In this document: in pieces, positions 29,571 to 41,450 of the stretch
Numbering within the stretch: the stretch's first letter is position 1
Layout of the letters: each line of letters starts with the position of its first letter
Assembly (NCBI RefSeq): GCF_000143415.4
Contig: NW_003314404.1
Location: forward strand, 176,581-240,580
Direction: 5' to 3'
DNA from: Selaginella moellendorffii
Lineage: Eukaryota > Streptophyta > Lycopodiopsida > Selaginellales > Selaginellaceae
DNA: 64,000 nucleotides
Program-made: the position numbers and the translations under genes
The notes under the pieces: generated by a model
What the model was told of the DNA's origin: nothing
What the model saw: only the letters and a program-made list of their open reading frames with translations
Databases searched by the model: none

Positions 29571-31544
29571 GTGAGATCATGGATCGCCGCTCTCAAATCG
29601 TCCAGAGATCTACAACAGGTGAGGGAAATCCATGCGCTCGCGGCCGCCGAGGGCAAGCAGCTAGATTCCTCGAGCGTCTACCTGGGCAACACGCTGGTGG
29701 CGGCGTATGGCAGGCTGGGCAGCACGCTGGAGGCGCGGGCGCTCTTCCAGAGGATGGAATCCCACACGGTGGTGTCGTGGAATTCTCTCATGCTGGGCTA
29801 TGTGGGAAATGGCGAGTCCTCCGCGGCCTTGGAGTGCCTGGAATCCATGCGAGCTCGGGGATTTCTTCCGGATGCCAGGACCTTGGTCGTGGCTCTCAAA
29901 GCTTGCGGTGGAAATGGATCCAGGAGAGTTGATGGAGCTATGGGGGGATTGGAGAGAGCCATGGCTCTCCACGCTCTGGCAGTGAGCTCTGGCTATGGCG
30001 GGGATATCTACGTGCTCAACACGCTGGTAGCGGTGTATGGAAGGCTGGGAAGCTTGGCAGATGCTAGAAGCGTCTTCGAGGGGATAGAAAACCCGGACGT
30101 GGTGTCGTGGAACGCGATGATCCAGAGCTACGCTGATAACTTCCGGGAAGAGCAAGCTTTGCAGCTCTTTCAGTGCTGCTCCAATGCGAACTCTCAGACC
30201 TTTGTAGCGGCAGTGAAGGCTTCCTCTCGTCTTCCACAGCGAAGAACACTTGCTCTAGAGACCGGGATGGCTCTTCACGCCCGAGCTCGGGAGAGTGGCT
30301 GCGACTCCAACGTTTTCGTTGGAAGCAGCTTGATCGACATGTACTCGAGCTTCGCGAGTATGGCCGATGCGCACAGGGTGTTCCAGGCGATTCCTCGCAA
30401 CGACGTCGTCTCGTGGACGTCGCTGGTGCTCGGGTATGCCGAGAACGGCGAGCCGGAGCTGGCTCTCGAGTTTTTCCAGGACGTGCAACGTAAAGGGGTG
30501 GTGCCAAACGCTCAGGCTTTCGTCGCGGCATTGAAAGCTTGCGCTGCTCTAGCGGCGCGATCCACAGCGAAGCCGGACGAGGCTACTCTCCAAAGGGCTA
30601 TGGCTCTACACTCTCAAGCTCTCGCGGGGGGACACTGCTCCAACATCTTCGTCGCCACGTCGCTGGTGGATCTCTACGCCAACTGTGGAAGCATGGCGGA
30701 TGCCCAGAGAGTTTTCGATGCGATGGACCAACTCCAGCGCACGTCCTTGGCTCTCTGGAACGCGCTGCTGCTCGGCTACGCTGAGAACGGGGATCCAGAG
30801 CTGGTGCTAGAGTTGTTTCCACAGATGGAGCTAGAGCTACAGCGAAACCAGCTCGGTCGGCCAAACTCCCGGAGCTTTGCGTGCGCGTTCAAGGCCTGCG
30901 GTGCTGCGGTGGCTCTCTCCACCGGTAAAGCTTTCCACGCCAGAGTTTGCCGGCTCGGTCTACTCGAGAAGCCCGATTCGGTTCTAGCGACTTGCGTGGT
31001 GGATTTCTACGCGAAGTGTGGCAGCCTCGACGATGCCCAACAAGTTTTCGACTCCCAGCTCTCCGGAAGCACCTCGACCATCACATGGACCGCCCTGATG
31101 GCCGGCTACAGCAGGAAAGGTGACGCTACTCGGGTGCTCGAGCTCTACCGGGAGATGGAGGCCGGAGGGATAGAGCCGAGCTCGGCCACGCTCCTGTCCA
31201 TCCTCACGGCTTGCAACCACGCCGGTAAGCTCGAGGAGGCCAAGCTTCTCTTCGCGGCAATGCGCACCAAGTATGGGATCACTCCGGGGATAGAGCACTA
31301 CCATTGCGTTATCGATGTTCTTGGGAGAGCCGATGATGTGCGAGGTGCGCTAGCGATGGCGAGCGCGATGCCTTGCGAGGCGGATGCTGTGACTTGGATG
31401 ACTTTGCTAGGGGCGTGCTGGAAACGAAAGGATGCAGCTATCGCGAAGGTAGTGTTTGATGCGCTGCTAAATCGTGATGGAAGTAGCAGCGTGGCTGGAG
31501 CTTGCTCGATCATGGCCGGCATTTATAGCCAGAAACCATCGTAG
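29571..31544 (+). CDS. PPR protein (PLS type), long ORF with no ATG at its natural start
   Basis: PPR proteins bind organellar RNA in a base-specific way for editing, splicing or stability. The frame codes for about 657 residues of tandem PPR units ('VSWNSLMLGYVGNGESSAAL', 'DVVSWTSLVLGYAENGEPEL', 'TITWTALMAGYSRKGDATRV') ending in an E1-like start 'WMTLLGACWKRKDAAIAKVV'. No E+/DYW domain follows. The in-frame coding-like sequence extends upstream of 29571 to a TAA at 29469-29471 without any ATG. The first in-frame ATG is at 29754, inside a PPR unit. The decayed duplicate at 24633 has an ATG in the equivalent leader, within a segment that is missing here. Translation from 29754 would lose the first repeat. 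It may be recently inactivated. Confidence 0.75.
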   Translation: MRSWIAALKSSRDLQQVREIHALAAAEGKQLDSSSVYLGNTLVAAYGRLGSTLEARALFQRMESHTVVSWNSLMLGYVGNGESSAALECLESMRARGFLPDARTLVVALKACGGNGSRRVDGAMGGLERAMALHALAVSSGYGGDIYVLNTLVAVYGRLGSLADARSVFEGIENPDVVSWNAMIQSYADNFREEQALQLFQCCSNANSQTFVAAVKASSRLPQRRTLALETGMALHARARESGCDSNVFVGSSLIDMYSSFASMADAHRVFQAIPRNDVVSWTSLVLGYAENGEPELALEFFQDVQRKGVVPNAQAFVAALKACAALAARSTAKPDEATLQRAMALHSQALAGGHCSNIFVATSLVDLYANCGSMADAQRVFDAMDQLQRTSLALWNALLLGYAENGDPELVLELFPQMELELQRNQLGRPNSRSFACAFKACGAAVALSTGKAFHARVCRLGLLEKPDSVLATCVVDFYAKCGSLDDAQQVFDSQLSGSTSTITWTALMAGYSRKGDATRVLELYREMEAGGIEPSSATLLSILTACNHAGKLEEAKLLFAAMRTKYGITPGIEHYHCVIDVLGRADDVRGALAMASAMPCEADAVTWMTLLGACWKRKDAAIAKVVFDALLNRDGSSSVAGACSIMAGIYSQKPS

Positions 31545-31651
31545 ATCATTAGATTCAAGCCTGTTATCCATGGTTGGAGCTTGTCTACTTCGTTGTCTGG
31601 AACGAGTAGAATCACGAAAACAGCAAGTGATGAATTGGAAAAATGTGAACC

Positions 31652-32831
<1,180 letters not shown>

Positions 32832-35363
32832 CTAGAGGCTCCTCCATAGAGTTCCAAGGACGGGTCTCTCGTCTCCACAGCTCGCCCTCGACCGGGACTC
32901 GATCCTTCTCAGAGCTTCCTCGCTTGTTCTGTGGATCTTACACCCAGCGAGCAGTGACTTCCAAGCTCCAAACTTTAGCCTCGACTCCACCGGCATCGTC
33001 TCCACGAGCTCCTCTGCTTCGTCCAGCCTCCCGGCTCGTCCCAGCAGATCCACCACGCACACGAAGTGTTCTACCACCGGCCGTATCCAGTGGTCCGAGC
33101 TCATAGATCCGAACTGGTAGATGGATTCCTCCAGCAAACCGGCCCGGCTGCAACCGATGAGAATGCTCACAAAGGTGACGGTCCCGGACGAGCACCCCTC
33201 CAAGTTCATCCTCCGGTAAAGATCGGTAACTTCCGCCATATCTCCGTGCTGCGCATACGCCGCGATCATGACGTTCCACGACACCGGATCCTTGCGCGAG
33301 CTCTTGCAGCTCTCGAAAACTCTCCTGGCATCGCCCACGAATCCAGCTCCAGCCAGCAACTTCACGAGCGTGGTGTCCACCACCTCGGACTCCAGCCCCG
33401 CCGAGACGAACCGCCCGTGCACCGCCTTGGCCTGGTCAAGCTCTCCCAGGCTGGAGCACGCCTCGAGGACGCTGCCATACGTTGCTACGCTCGGCTCCAC
33501 GTCCATCCTGTGAAAGAGCTCGAGCGCTTCTCGAGGACACCCGGCCTGGACGTAGCCCGAGATCATACTATTCCACGATCCGGAGTCTCTCGCCCCCACC
33601 ACCTCCTCAAAAACTCTCCTTGCGTAGTCCAAGCGAGCACACCTTGCGTACATGCGCAACAGCGCGTTCTTCACGACCAAGTTGGCCTGTCCAATGGAGA
33701 CTGCTCGCTGGTGGACACGTTTCCCGAGTTCCAAGTCGCAAAGATCCGAGCAGGTTCCAAGGATGCTGGAAAACGTGAAGCTGTCCGCGAGAATGCCTTC
33801 CAAGTTCATCCGGTAGTAAAACCCGATGGCGGCCCTGCTATGCCCGAGCTGCACGTACGCACCCAGCATGGCGTTCCAAGTCACAATGTCTCTGAGCTTC
33901 AAGCTCTCAAAGACCCTGCTCGAATCGTCGACGCTACCCCACCTCGCGAAAAAGGTGACAAGAGCAGCTCCCACTTCCTCGGAGAGAGAAGACTTCGCAG
34001 AAAATGCACGAATGTGACTCTCGATTTCCTGTACTTCGTCCACTGAAGAGCACGCGCTTAGTGCAGCAGCAAAGATGGATGCGCTCTTCGAAAGCTCGCT
34101 ATCGTTCTTCTTGGACCACCACTCTTGATAAAGCTCCAGCGCTCGAGCTTTATCTCCCTCCTTGGCCATTGCTGCGATCAAACACCCCCAGCACTCGGCA
34201 TTCTTCGTGGACATGCGCTCGAAAGTCCTGGTAGCTTGATCGATCCGTCCAAAACCTGCGTACAAGCTCACCAGAGCCGCCTCTAAGTTCTCTCCCTGAG
34301 ATCCAGCCTCTAAAACTCGTGCGTGGATCGCCTCGGCATGGTCCAGCGTCGTGCAAGCACTGAGGACAAGCACGAAAGTCGATTCCACCGGACGAACGCC
34401 CTCCAGAACCATTCTGTGAAACATCTCCATCGCCTCCACCACATGCCCATTCTGGGCATACGCTCCGATCATCGCTGTCCAGCACCAGACGCTAGAGCTC
34501 GCGATCCTGTCGAAGAAACCTCTCGCATTGCCCACGCTGCCACACTTCCCATACATCTTGATGATAGAACACTGCATCACGGCGTCCTGACGATCCATCC
34601 CGAGGAACTCCACGCGACTGTGAATCAGTCTCCCCAGCCGATGATTCCTGGTACTAGAACACGCTCCCAGAATGCTGGAGAAGGTGAAAGCGTCCGGCCC
34701 AACGCCCTCCAAGTCCATCCTGTGGAAGATCTGGATGGCCCTGCCGGGTTGCCCATGCTGGGCATAGCCACTCGCGAGCGCCGTCCACGAGAAAACATCG
34801 CGATCGCGGCCGATGGTCTCGAAAACCATGCCCGCCTCCTCCAGCCTCCCACACTTGGCGTAGAAATCCACCAGCGCGGTCTGGACGATTGGATCGTCAA
34901 GGAATTGCGAAGATTTCACCTCATCGTGGATGGAGATTCCCTGTTCCAGATCCCCGACGCTCGAGCAGGCGCTGAGAACGCTTGCGTAGACGAAGCCATC
35001 GGGCCGGATGCCCAGCAGCGGCATCTCGCGGAAGAGAGCGATGGCATCGGCCGGGCGCGCGGCTCGGAGATAGGCCGAGATCAAAATGCTGCACGAGAAC
35101 TCGTTCTTGACTGGCAGGGTGTGGAAGACGCGGCGCGCGAGCTCCAGGTTCCCGCATTTGCTGTACATCTGGACGAGGAGATTCCCCAAGAACAAGTGCC
35201 GGCCATAGCCAGCGGCAATCAAGTGGCGATGGACGCGGCCGCCGTGTGCCAGATCCCTGGCGCTCGCACATCGCCGGATAATCGCGGCGTAGAGCTGGCT
35301 GGTGGCTTGGAGCACGCCGCGTTCGAGATCCACGATCTGGCGCCTCCATAATCCGTCACACAT
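32832..35363 (-). CDS. PPR protein, PLS class, intronless (843 aa)
   Basis: A single uninterrupted frame starts with 'MCDGLWRRQIVDLERGVLQA' and continues 'YAAIIRRCASARDLAHGGRV', the usual first helix of PLS proteins. About 20 PPR units follow ('FLGNLLVQMYSKCGNLELAR', 'DVFSWTALASGYAQHGQPGR', 'DPVSWNVMIAAYAQHGDMAE'), and then the conserved 'VEHFVCVVDLLGRAGRLDEA' and 'AWKSLLAGCKIH' of the E1 start. The C-terminus stops soon after, with no E2 or DYW. Likely an organellar RNA-binding protein; targeting is not obvious from the N-terminus. It is divergent from the next PPR gene with 96 bp between start codons. Confidence 0.88.
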   Translation of the reverse strand: MCDGLWRRQIVDLERGVLQATSQLYAAIIRRCASARDLAHGGRVHRHLIAAGYGRHLFLGNLLVQMYSKCGNLELARRVFHTLPVKNEFSCSILISAYLRAARPADAIALFREMPLLGIRPDGFVYASVLSACSSVGDLEQGISIHDEVKSSQFLDDPIVQTALVDFYAKCGRLEEAGMVFETIGRDRDVFSWTALASGYAQHGQPGRAIQIFHRMDLEGVGPDAFTFSSILGACSSTRNHRLGRLIHSRVEFLGMDRQDAVMQCSIIKMYGKCGSVGNARGFFDRIASSSVWCWTAMIGAYAQNGHVVEAMEMFHRMVLEGVRPVESTFVLVLSACTTLDHAEAIHARVLEAGSQGENLEAALVSLYAGFGRIDQATRTFERMSTKNAECWGCLIAAMAKEGDKARALELYQEWWSKKNDSELSKSASIFAAALSACSSVDEVQEIESHIRAFSAKSSLSEEVGAALVTFFARWGSVDDSSRVFESLKLRDIVTWNAMLGAYVQLGHSRAAIGFYYRMNLEGILADSFTFSSILGTCSDLCDLELGKRVHQRAVSIGQANLVVKNALLRMYARCARLDYARRVFEEVVGARDSGSWNSMISGYVQAGCPREALELFHRMDVEPSVATYGSVLEACSSLGELDQAKAVHGRFVSAGLESEVVDTTLVKLLAGAGFVGDARRVFESCKSSRKDPVSWNVMIAAYAQHGDMAEVTDLYRRMNLEGCSSGTVTFVSILIGCSRAGLLEESIYQFGSMSSDHWIRPVVEHFVCVVDLLGRAGRLDEAEELVETMPVESRLKFGAWKSLLAGCKIHRTSEEALRRIESRSRASCGDERPVLGTLWRSL

Positions 35364-35459
35364 TCATCGCTCCAAAGAACTTCCCTCTTCGCGAAGAACC
35401 CCAAAATTTTCCCTCTCTTTCGTGAAGAACCCTAAAATGCTGCTCTAGGGTTCTAGCCC
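35364..35459. promoter_or_regulatory. 96-bp shared upstream region of two divergent PPR genes
   Basis: It contains 'aaccctaaaa' near 35428 and 'tagggtt' near 35446, telobox-type (AACCCTA) elements facing opposite ways, and 'gaagaacccc/gaagaaccct' repeats. Telobox elements are common at plant genes for translation and organelle functions. Both 5' UTRs must also fit here. Confidence 0.5.
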
Positions 35460-37736
35460 ATGGTAAGATTTAGCTTGGCTTGCCTGGCAAAGCGGCAGGA
35501 TCGACTGACGACCAAGGAGCAGAAGGTCCAGCTCTACAAGTACTTCGATCGGCAATTGCAGCGAGAGGAGCGATCGGTGAAGCGCGCGGAGAGGCAATTG
35601 CGCAAGAAGAGGAGCGCGGAGGAGAATGCCGAGGCGCGGGCCGAGGAGATGGAGGCCGGGAGCGCACAAGACCGGCGGGCGATCCGCGCCAGGCAGCGGG
35701 AGGCGCGATTCGGCGAGGACGGGGACGATTTCCGTGAGATTTTCGACGCCGAGGGGGTGAAATTCTCGGCGCGCTACAAGCCCCCGCCTAAGCAGGAGCC
35801 CTGCTGGTGGAAGAGCGCCTGGGGGATCCTCCCCAGCGCGGAGCGCTTCGCGGACATGGGCGCCGTGGATGCCGTCCTCGCGGCGGTGGACGAGCGCCGG
35901 ATCGACACCCGGGCGCCCTTCCTCTACCAGCATTTCCTGGAGAAGTGCATCGCGGGCAGGGCGATCGAGCAGGGGCGCAAGGTCCACGCTCACATCATCA
36001 AGAATGGCCTCTCCCAGGATCGAAATTTCTCCAATCTCCTCGTCCAGATGTATGGCGCGTGCCGCGAGATCGAGGACGCCGTCAGGGTGTTCACCTCCAT
36101 CGCCTACAAGAACACGCGATCCTACGCCGTGATGATCTCCGCCTACAGCGATCACGGCGACTACCGCAAGGCGCTGGATCTCTTCCACCGCATGGTGGAG
36201 ACGCTGGAGCCGGACGACTTCGTGCTCTCCACCGCGCTCCACGCCGCCGGGATGATCCAGTCGCTCGAGGACGGGCGCGCCATCCACAAGTGGATCCTCG
36301 ACTCGGAGATCAAGCCCGAGCTCGCGCTGGAGAATTCCATCCTGGAGATGTACGCGCGCTGCGGCGATCTGCCCATGGCATCGCAGCTCTTCACTGCCAT
36401 GCCCGCGAGGAACTCCGCGAGCTGGAGCGTCTTGATCGCTGGCTACATCGAGGGTGGCGAGCCGGAGGAAGGGCTCAAGCTCTACAAGAGGATCCAGCAC
36501 GGGGTTCACCGGGTGGATCTTAGCGCCGCCACGATCGTCCTCCTGGTGCGCGCTTGCGGCGAGCTGGATCTCCTCGAGGAGGGCGGGGAGATCCATCGCG
36601 GGCTCAACGAGAGGGAGCTCGGCTACCCGGGCGTGGCCGCCGCGCTTATGGAGATGTACGCACGGTGTGGGATCGTGGACGACGCGAGGAAGCTCTTCGA
36701 TCAGCTCCCCCAGAGAGATCTCGTTGCCTGGAACTCGATGATCGCGGTGTATGCCCGGACTGGGCATCCGCGCGAGGCGCTGGAGCTGTACGAGAAGCTG
36801 GATCTAAGCCCGGACAAGCAGACTTACCTCGCGATGCTGCTCGTCTACGCGGATCTCGGGGACCTGGATCGCGGCCACCGGATCCGGCTGCTGCTGGATC
36901 AGACCGACAGCGATCTGGAGCTCCAGGCCGCGATCGTGAGCTTCTACGCGCGATGCGGCGCGATCCGGGAGGCGAGAGGGGTGTTTGACAGGATCCGGCA
37001 GCGCGACGCCGCGTGCTGGACCGCGATGATCCACGCCTACGTCGCGGGCGGCGAGGCGGCGCGCGCGATCGAGCTCTTCCGGGAGATGAGCGTGGAGCCG
37101 AGCGCCGAGACGTACGCGATCGTGCTGTGGGCGTGCTCGATCGCGGGGGATGCCGCCACCGGTAAGGCGCTGGACGAGGAGATCTCAAGGACGGAGCTAC
37201 GATCCAATCTCCTCGTCCAGAACTCGCTGGTGGGGATGTATGCGCGGAGTGGGCAGCTCATGTACGCGAAGTGGGAGTTCGATCGGATTGCCTGCCGGGA
37301 CTGCGTGTCGTGGAACATCCTCCTGGGCGCGTATGCCCAGCTCGGGCATTGCCGCGAGGCGCTGGAGCTCTTCCCGCAGATGCCACAGGAGGGCGTGGCG
37401 CCCGACGGTGTGACGTTCGTGGCGGTGCTGTGCTGCTACTGCCGGATCGCCGCGGCACCGGTGGGGGAGGAGTGGTGGGAGCAATTCGTGCGCATGGTGG
37501 CGGATTTCGGGATCGCGCCTTGGGTGGAGCACTACGCGTGCGTGATCGAGCTGCTGGGGCGGGCGGGGAAGCTGGGCGAGGCGGAGGAGCTCGTGAGGAC
37601 GATGCCGTTCGAGGCGGAGGCCGAGCAGTGGAGTGCGCTGCTGGCGTCGTGCCGCGCGCACGGGGATGACAAGCGCGCCGCGCGGTCGGCATACCGGATC
37701 GCGGAGATGGAGGGAGCCGCCGCCGCCGCGGGATGA
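35460..37736 (+). CDS. PPR protein with a highly charged N-terminal extension (758 aa)
   Basis: The first 105 residues are unlike PPR sequence: a Lys/Arg/Glu-rich helix ('RQLQREERSVKRAERQLRKK', 'EENAEARAEEMEAG') and then 'FREIFDAEGVKFSARYKPPP'. From about residue 150, PLS-type PPR units run to the end ('FLYQHFLEKCIAGRAIEQGR', 'DLVAWNSMIAVYARTGHPRE', 'DCVSWNILLGAYAQLGHCRE', 'VEHYACVIELLGRAGKLGEA') and finish with 'QWSALLASCRAHGDDKRA' and a short Ala tail, so there is no E2/DYW. GC content is very high. The start at 35460 is the first ATG of the frame and directly follows the short divergent promoter. Confidence 0.85.
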   Translation: MVRFSLACLAKRQDRLTTKEQKVQLYKYFDRQLQREERSVKRAERQLRKKRSAEENAEARAEEMEAGSAQDRRAIRARQREARFGEDGDDFREIFDAEGVKFSARYKPPPKQEPCWWKSAWGILPSAERFADMGAVDAVLAAVDERRIDTRAPFLYQHFLEKCIAGRAIEQGRKVHAHIIKNGLSQDRNFSNLLVQMYGACREIEDAVRVFTSIAYKNTRSYAVMISAYSDHGDYRKALDLFHRMVETLEPDDFVLSTALHAAGMIQSLEDGRAIHKWILDSEIKPELALENSILEMYARCGDLPMASQLFTAMPARNSASWSVLIAGYIEGGEPEEGLKLYKRIQHGVHRVDLSAATIVLLVRACGELDLLEEGGEIHRGLNERELGYPGVAAALMEMYARCGIVDDARKLFDQLPQRDLVAWNSMIAVYARTGHPREALELYEKLDLSPDKQTYLAMLLVYADLGDLDRGHRIRLLLDQTDSDLELQAAIVSFYARCGAIREARGVFDRIRQRDAACWTAMIHAYVAGGEAARAIELFREMSVEPSAETYAIVLWACSIAGDAATGKALDEEISRTELRSNLLVQNSLVGMYARSGQLMYAKWEFDRIACRDCVSWNILLGAYAQLGHCREALELFPQMPQEGVAPDGVTFVAVLCCYCRIAAAPVGEEWWEQFVRMVADFGIAPWVEHYACVIELLGRAGKLGEAEELVRTMPFEAEAEQWSALLASCRAHGDDKRAARSAYRIAEMEGAAAAAG

Positions 37737-38432
37737 AAAACTCTCAAAGTATTTCAGAGTTTCCATGCAGGATAGCAGGCCTCCATCACCTGGCTCAGCG
37801 TAAACAGGGTGATTAGTGAGCTTGGGAATTTGATGTTCAAGATAAGGTCAAATCTGGAGTTTGTTGTTCTGCTCTATAACTTCCCGATGTGTTTGTCAAT
37901 TTACATCCAATGGGGCATAACTCATTTACCATTAATTAGTTTTTATTAATGGTAAAGTATTCACAAAACTCTAATTTAATATTTTATCTTAATTGGTCAA
38001 TAAAACTTACCATTAAATTAGGTTAATGTGTTTATTAAGGTTTAAATTAATTTCAAACAAAAAATTAATCACTTTAGCACAATTCCTAATAACTTTTTGA
38101 ATTCATAACACACATTAATACTAGTAATAAAGTTTTCAATGAATTAATTTATCAAATGGCAAAGAGCTGTAAAAATAAAATTTGTAATGCATTTCCAAGT
38201 AGTAAAAATTGAGATATTAGATACAAATGGAATATAAATTAAACTAAAAAATATAGTTTAGTTTTTTTTGTTTAAAGTTAATTTCAAGTTGAAAGTGGTT
38301 GAAATACGTGTTTGAGTCCAAAGACATAATTTACCTTGGGTATCATATTTCTCGTGATAATTTATAATTTAATCCTAACAAACTTATGGCTATTTTAAAG
38401 TTCTTTACTCCGAAGTGTGTAAATGATGTGCA

Positions 38433-38835
38433 GTGTTTTTTGGGCAAGATGCAGTATTTTGGTTATTTGTTCATTATCTTTCTGATTGTATTGCATCTTT
38501 GCGAACGTTGTTAAAGTCATCAATGTTATATTTTATTAAATCTATAAATTGTGAGGCATTTATAAATCTCAAAGAGATATTGACAACTCCTCCAATTTTG
38601 GCATATCCTAATTATAGTCAACTTTTTATTTTGTGCGTGGGTGCTTATAATATTAGCCTTGGAGCTATGTTAATGCAAGAAAGCTTAAGTGTGTCTGATA
38701 AATGCTATCTTATTGCATATATAAACTGTACATTGCAATTAGCAAAAGTGAATTACTCTACGACAAAGAAGGAGTGTTTAACAGCAGTTTAGGGTTTCAA
38801 GAAACTCCATGTATATTTACATAGTTCTTGAATAT
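38433..38835 (+). pseudogene. Retrotransposon RNase H-like domain remnant
   Basis: The frame contains 'FINLKEILTTPPILAYPNYS', then 'FILCVGAYNISLGAMLMQ' and 'AKVNYSTTKKECLTAV', matching the RNase H-like tether following gypsy reverse transcriptases (F..LK..L..PPiLayPd; l.tdAs..gigavL.Q; e.nYsttekE.lAvv). The expected catalytic DAS is changed to GAY. A stop follows directly. Confidence 0.7.
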
Positions 38836-39369
38836 TACTAAAAGGTGTAGTTACTTCATTATTGAAATAAAAGAATTTGGTTAGTTATATTGTTCAGTGA
38901 GTTTTAAAGCTTAAAATATATGATTTTGATGTTGTTCATCGTTTGGAGAATCCTATAATTGATGCTAATACCCTTTCTAGAGCTCCTCTTTCTTTTTCTC
39001 TCTCTTATCATATTTTTAATAAGCCTATTATTCCAATATTTATGGATTTTTAGATGGAGATTTTATGCTATCAGCAATTTCTATACTTGATATTAAATAT
39101 CTACAAGGTGTAAAGCAAGATTTACTTTCTCTTGACAAAGTTTGTGAGGCTTAAAAAATTAAGCCATAAATTTAAAGGTTTTATGATAGGTTTGAGAATT
39201 TTACATCACTTGTTAATGACTTGCCATTCGACATTTACATTCTCAATATAACCTTGAGGACGGTCTTATTTATTTTGTGGGGACGGATTCTGATGATCAT
39301 TTATAACTAGTGGTGCTTTTGATCTTTATTCCACACTTTTTTCATATTTATCATGATTCTCTTATTCTA

Positions 39370-39945
39370 GGTAGGCATATGGAACATCACTATATGACCA
39401 AAAAGTTATACAAGTGTTTCTACTAGCCAAAAATGCAATATAATGTTATTTGGTATATGTGTAGTTGTGTTTGGTGCTAACCTTGTAATACTCCCATTAT
39501 GATATAAAAAGATAGTTAAAGTTAATTATAATTTCCCATTTATTTAATTTGGTGGTGTTTGATTTGATGGGCTTTTTTCAATTGATTACAAGCAATGAGT
39601 ATATCATTATTGTTTCTAATTACTTGATTCACTCAATGGAAGTTAGTGCTATTACTAACGTGTTTGCAACTACTGTTGGATACTTCCTCCTCAATCAAGT
39701 GGTATTTTAGCATTTTTGTCTTAAGCAGATTCTTTTGGATAATAGTCTCATATTTATAATTAAGGCATTTCATGTTGTGACGTCTTGGTTGGGGATATGC
39801 CACACTTTCACGAATGCTTATCATTCACAATCAAATGGTTTGGTGGAACGGCTCGTTTGGACATTCAAAGGGATGATTATGAAATACGTGAATTTTCAGC
39901 ATTTGAATTGGGATGGTTATTTGGGTTCTTTTTGGTATTGAAATG
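39370..39945 (+). pseudogene. Retrotransposon integrase remnant
   Basis: A zinc-binding-like stretch around 39375-39475 is followed by broken rve-like sequence. The frame 39735-39941 retains 'HTFTNAYHSQSNGLVERLVW' and 'FQHLNWDGYL', the conserved 'S.aYHPQtnGqvERvN..l' region with its catalytic Glu. Frames before it carry many stops. Confidence 0.7.
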
Positions 39946-41450
39946 AAGGTTGTCAATTCGGGAAATGCCAACAACATTGATAAGTGTGACTAACTTCATC
40001 ACATACTCAGTAGTAGACATCATAGCCACGATAATGTCTTCGCCCTTGTTCTTAAACTTGAGTAGTAGCAATATCAACTTCAATTGAAACAAGACCAATT
40101 CCGATAAGAAGTGGAGCTGAAGGATGTGCAACAAATAGTGGAGGAAATGATGTTTCATAATATTGTGTCAAGAAAAGAGCATTATCAAGGGTGGTTATAG
40201 CAAATGTATGTATAAGTTCTACAAGATTTTGATGAAATGCTAGCGACAATATTTTTAACTGGATTTGTTTTGATATATTTGTTTCCGCATGAAGTAAGAG
40301 GCTTTAGAAATGAATACCAAATTGCATGACAAAGACAATGCAATTATTAAAAGGCATCATTACAATCGTTAGCATGTCCAAATGCAAATTTGAAGACATC
40401 CAAGAAAATGGTTGAATCCTTATACATGACTGCGCTCAAACTATTATACTATTATAGTGCCATTCTTTGGAGATACGTGGGAAACTCACGTAAATAACAA
40501 GTACCATCTCAAAAATGATATGTGGCAATTATTATAAAGTGATTAAACCAATGGTACATATTATCCTTAGGATTCCCACGGAAGAATTTCGACCGGATGC
40601 AAGGATTAGCATCAAGAGCAAAAGGATCTATACCACGTGTTGTGAATGCTACCATCAACTAAGTCTAATTATTCAACTGCAACTACATAATTTCGAACAA
40701 TTGCACCAATTACTTCTCTAGAATAAAAGGAAGAGGAGAATATTGCTTTGTCATGAAAATGAATGAAAATAAAAAAAGTAAAAGAGAAGAAATTGAAAAG
40801 TTATAAGGAAAAAGAGATTTAGACAATGCAAAAGCTAGATCTAAAGCAGAATTTCAAATCCAAACACTCCTCAAAGACATTCAAAGTTACCCTTCACCTC
40901 CACCAATGTGAGTGTATAAAATATAGAAATGGAATACAAAAATGTGTATATCCATTAACCCAAAAAACCCTAGTTTATATATAAGAGTAAGTGGTTTGGA
41001 TTAAAATCAATTTGATGGCTATGAAAATTTTTATTACGCTAATATTAGTATATAGCATTGTCATTGTATACTTGGATCTAACATAATCTAATATATTTAA
41101 CATTTAAAGATATTTAGCAACTTTTATAATGTGAATAATTTATAGTAGCAGTTTTCAGAACTCCTCAAAACACCCCATCCAGACGAAAAAATTATGTATA
41201 AGTTGGGTGGAATTGTTCCACTTATATGTTTATAATTCAAAGTAAAAAATTTCATATAAATATATAAAACATAAGCTATCTACTCTTATATTTATTTCTT
41301 AAGAAAGAAAATGCATATAGATACATTTATATATATTTTCAACTTTCTTTAACATGTATTAAAAAAACTTCAGCTACCTGCTTTATAAAATAAATATAAA
41401 GTTAATCATAAATTCTTGCTTTACTACCAAGTGTTTAAGGTGCTGTGCTC

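Larger units (their letters stand above)
37900..41450 (+). mobile_element. AT-rich island with a decayed Ty3/gypsy-like retrotransposon
   Basis: Base composition drops abruptly to roughly two-thirds or more A+T from about 37.9 kb and recovers near 41.5 kb. Recognisable pieces in order on the plus strand are an RNase H-like segment, an integrase zinc-finger remnant ('YQPKMQYN'-like, ending in a Cys pair at about 39420-39475) and an integrase core C-terminal part. The order RT/RNase H before integrase is that of Ty3/gypsy. Many TAA/TAG stops interrupt all frames. No LTR pair could be identified by eye. The A+T excess fits long-term C-to-T decay of methylated DNA; this is inference. Confidence 0.7.

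Noticed and set aside
37900-41450. The AT-rich island as organellar DNA or bacterial contamination.
   Set aside because: It carries gypsy-type RNase H and integrase remnants and no organellar genes, so an old nuclear transposon is the simpler reading.
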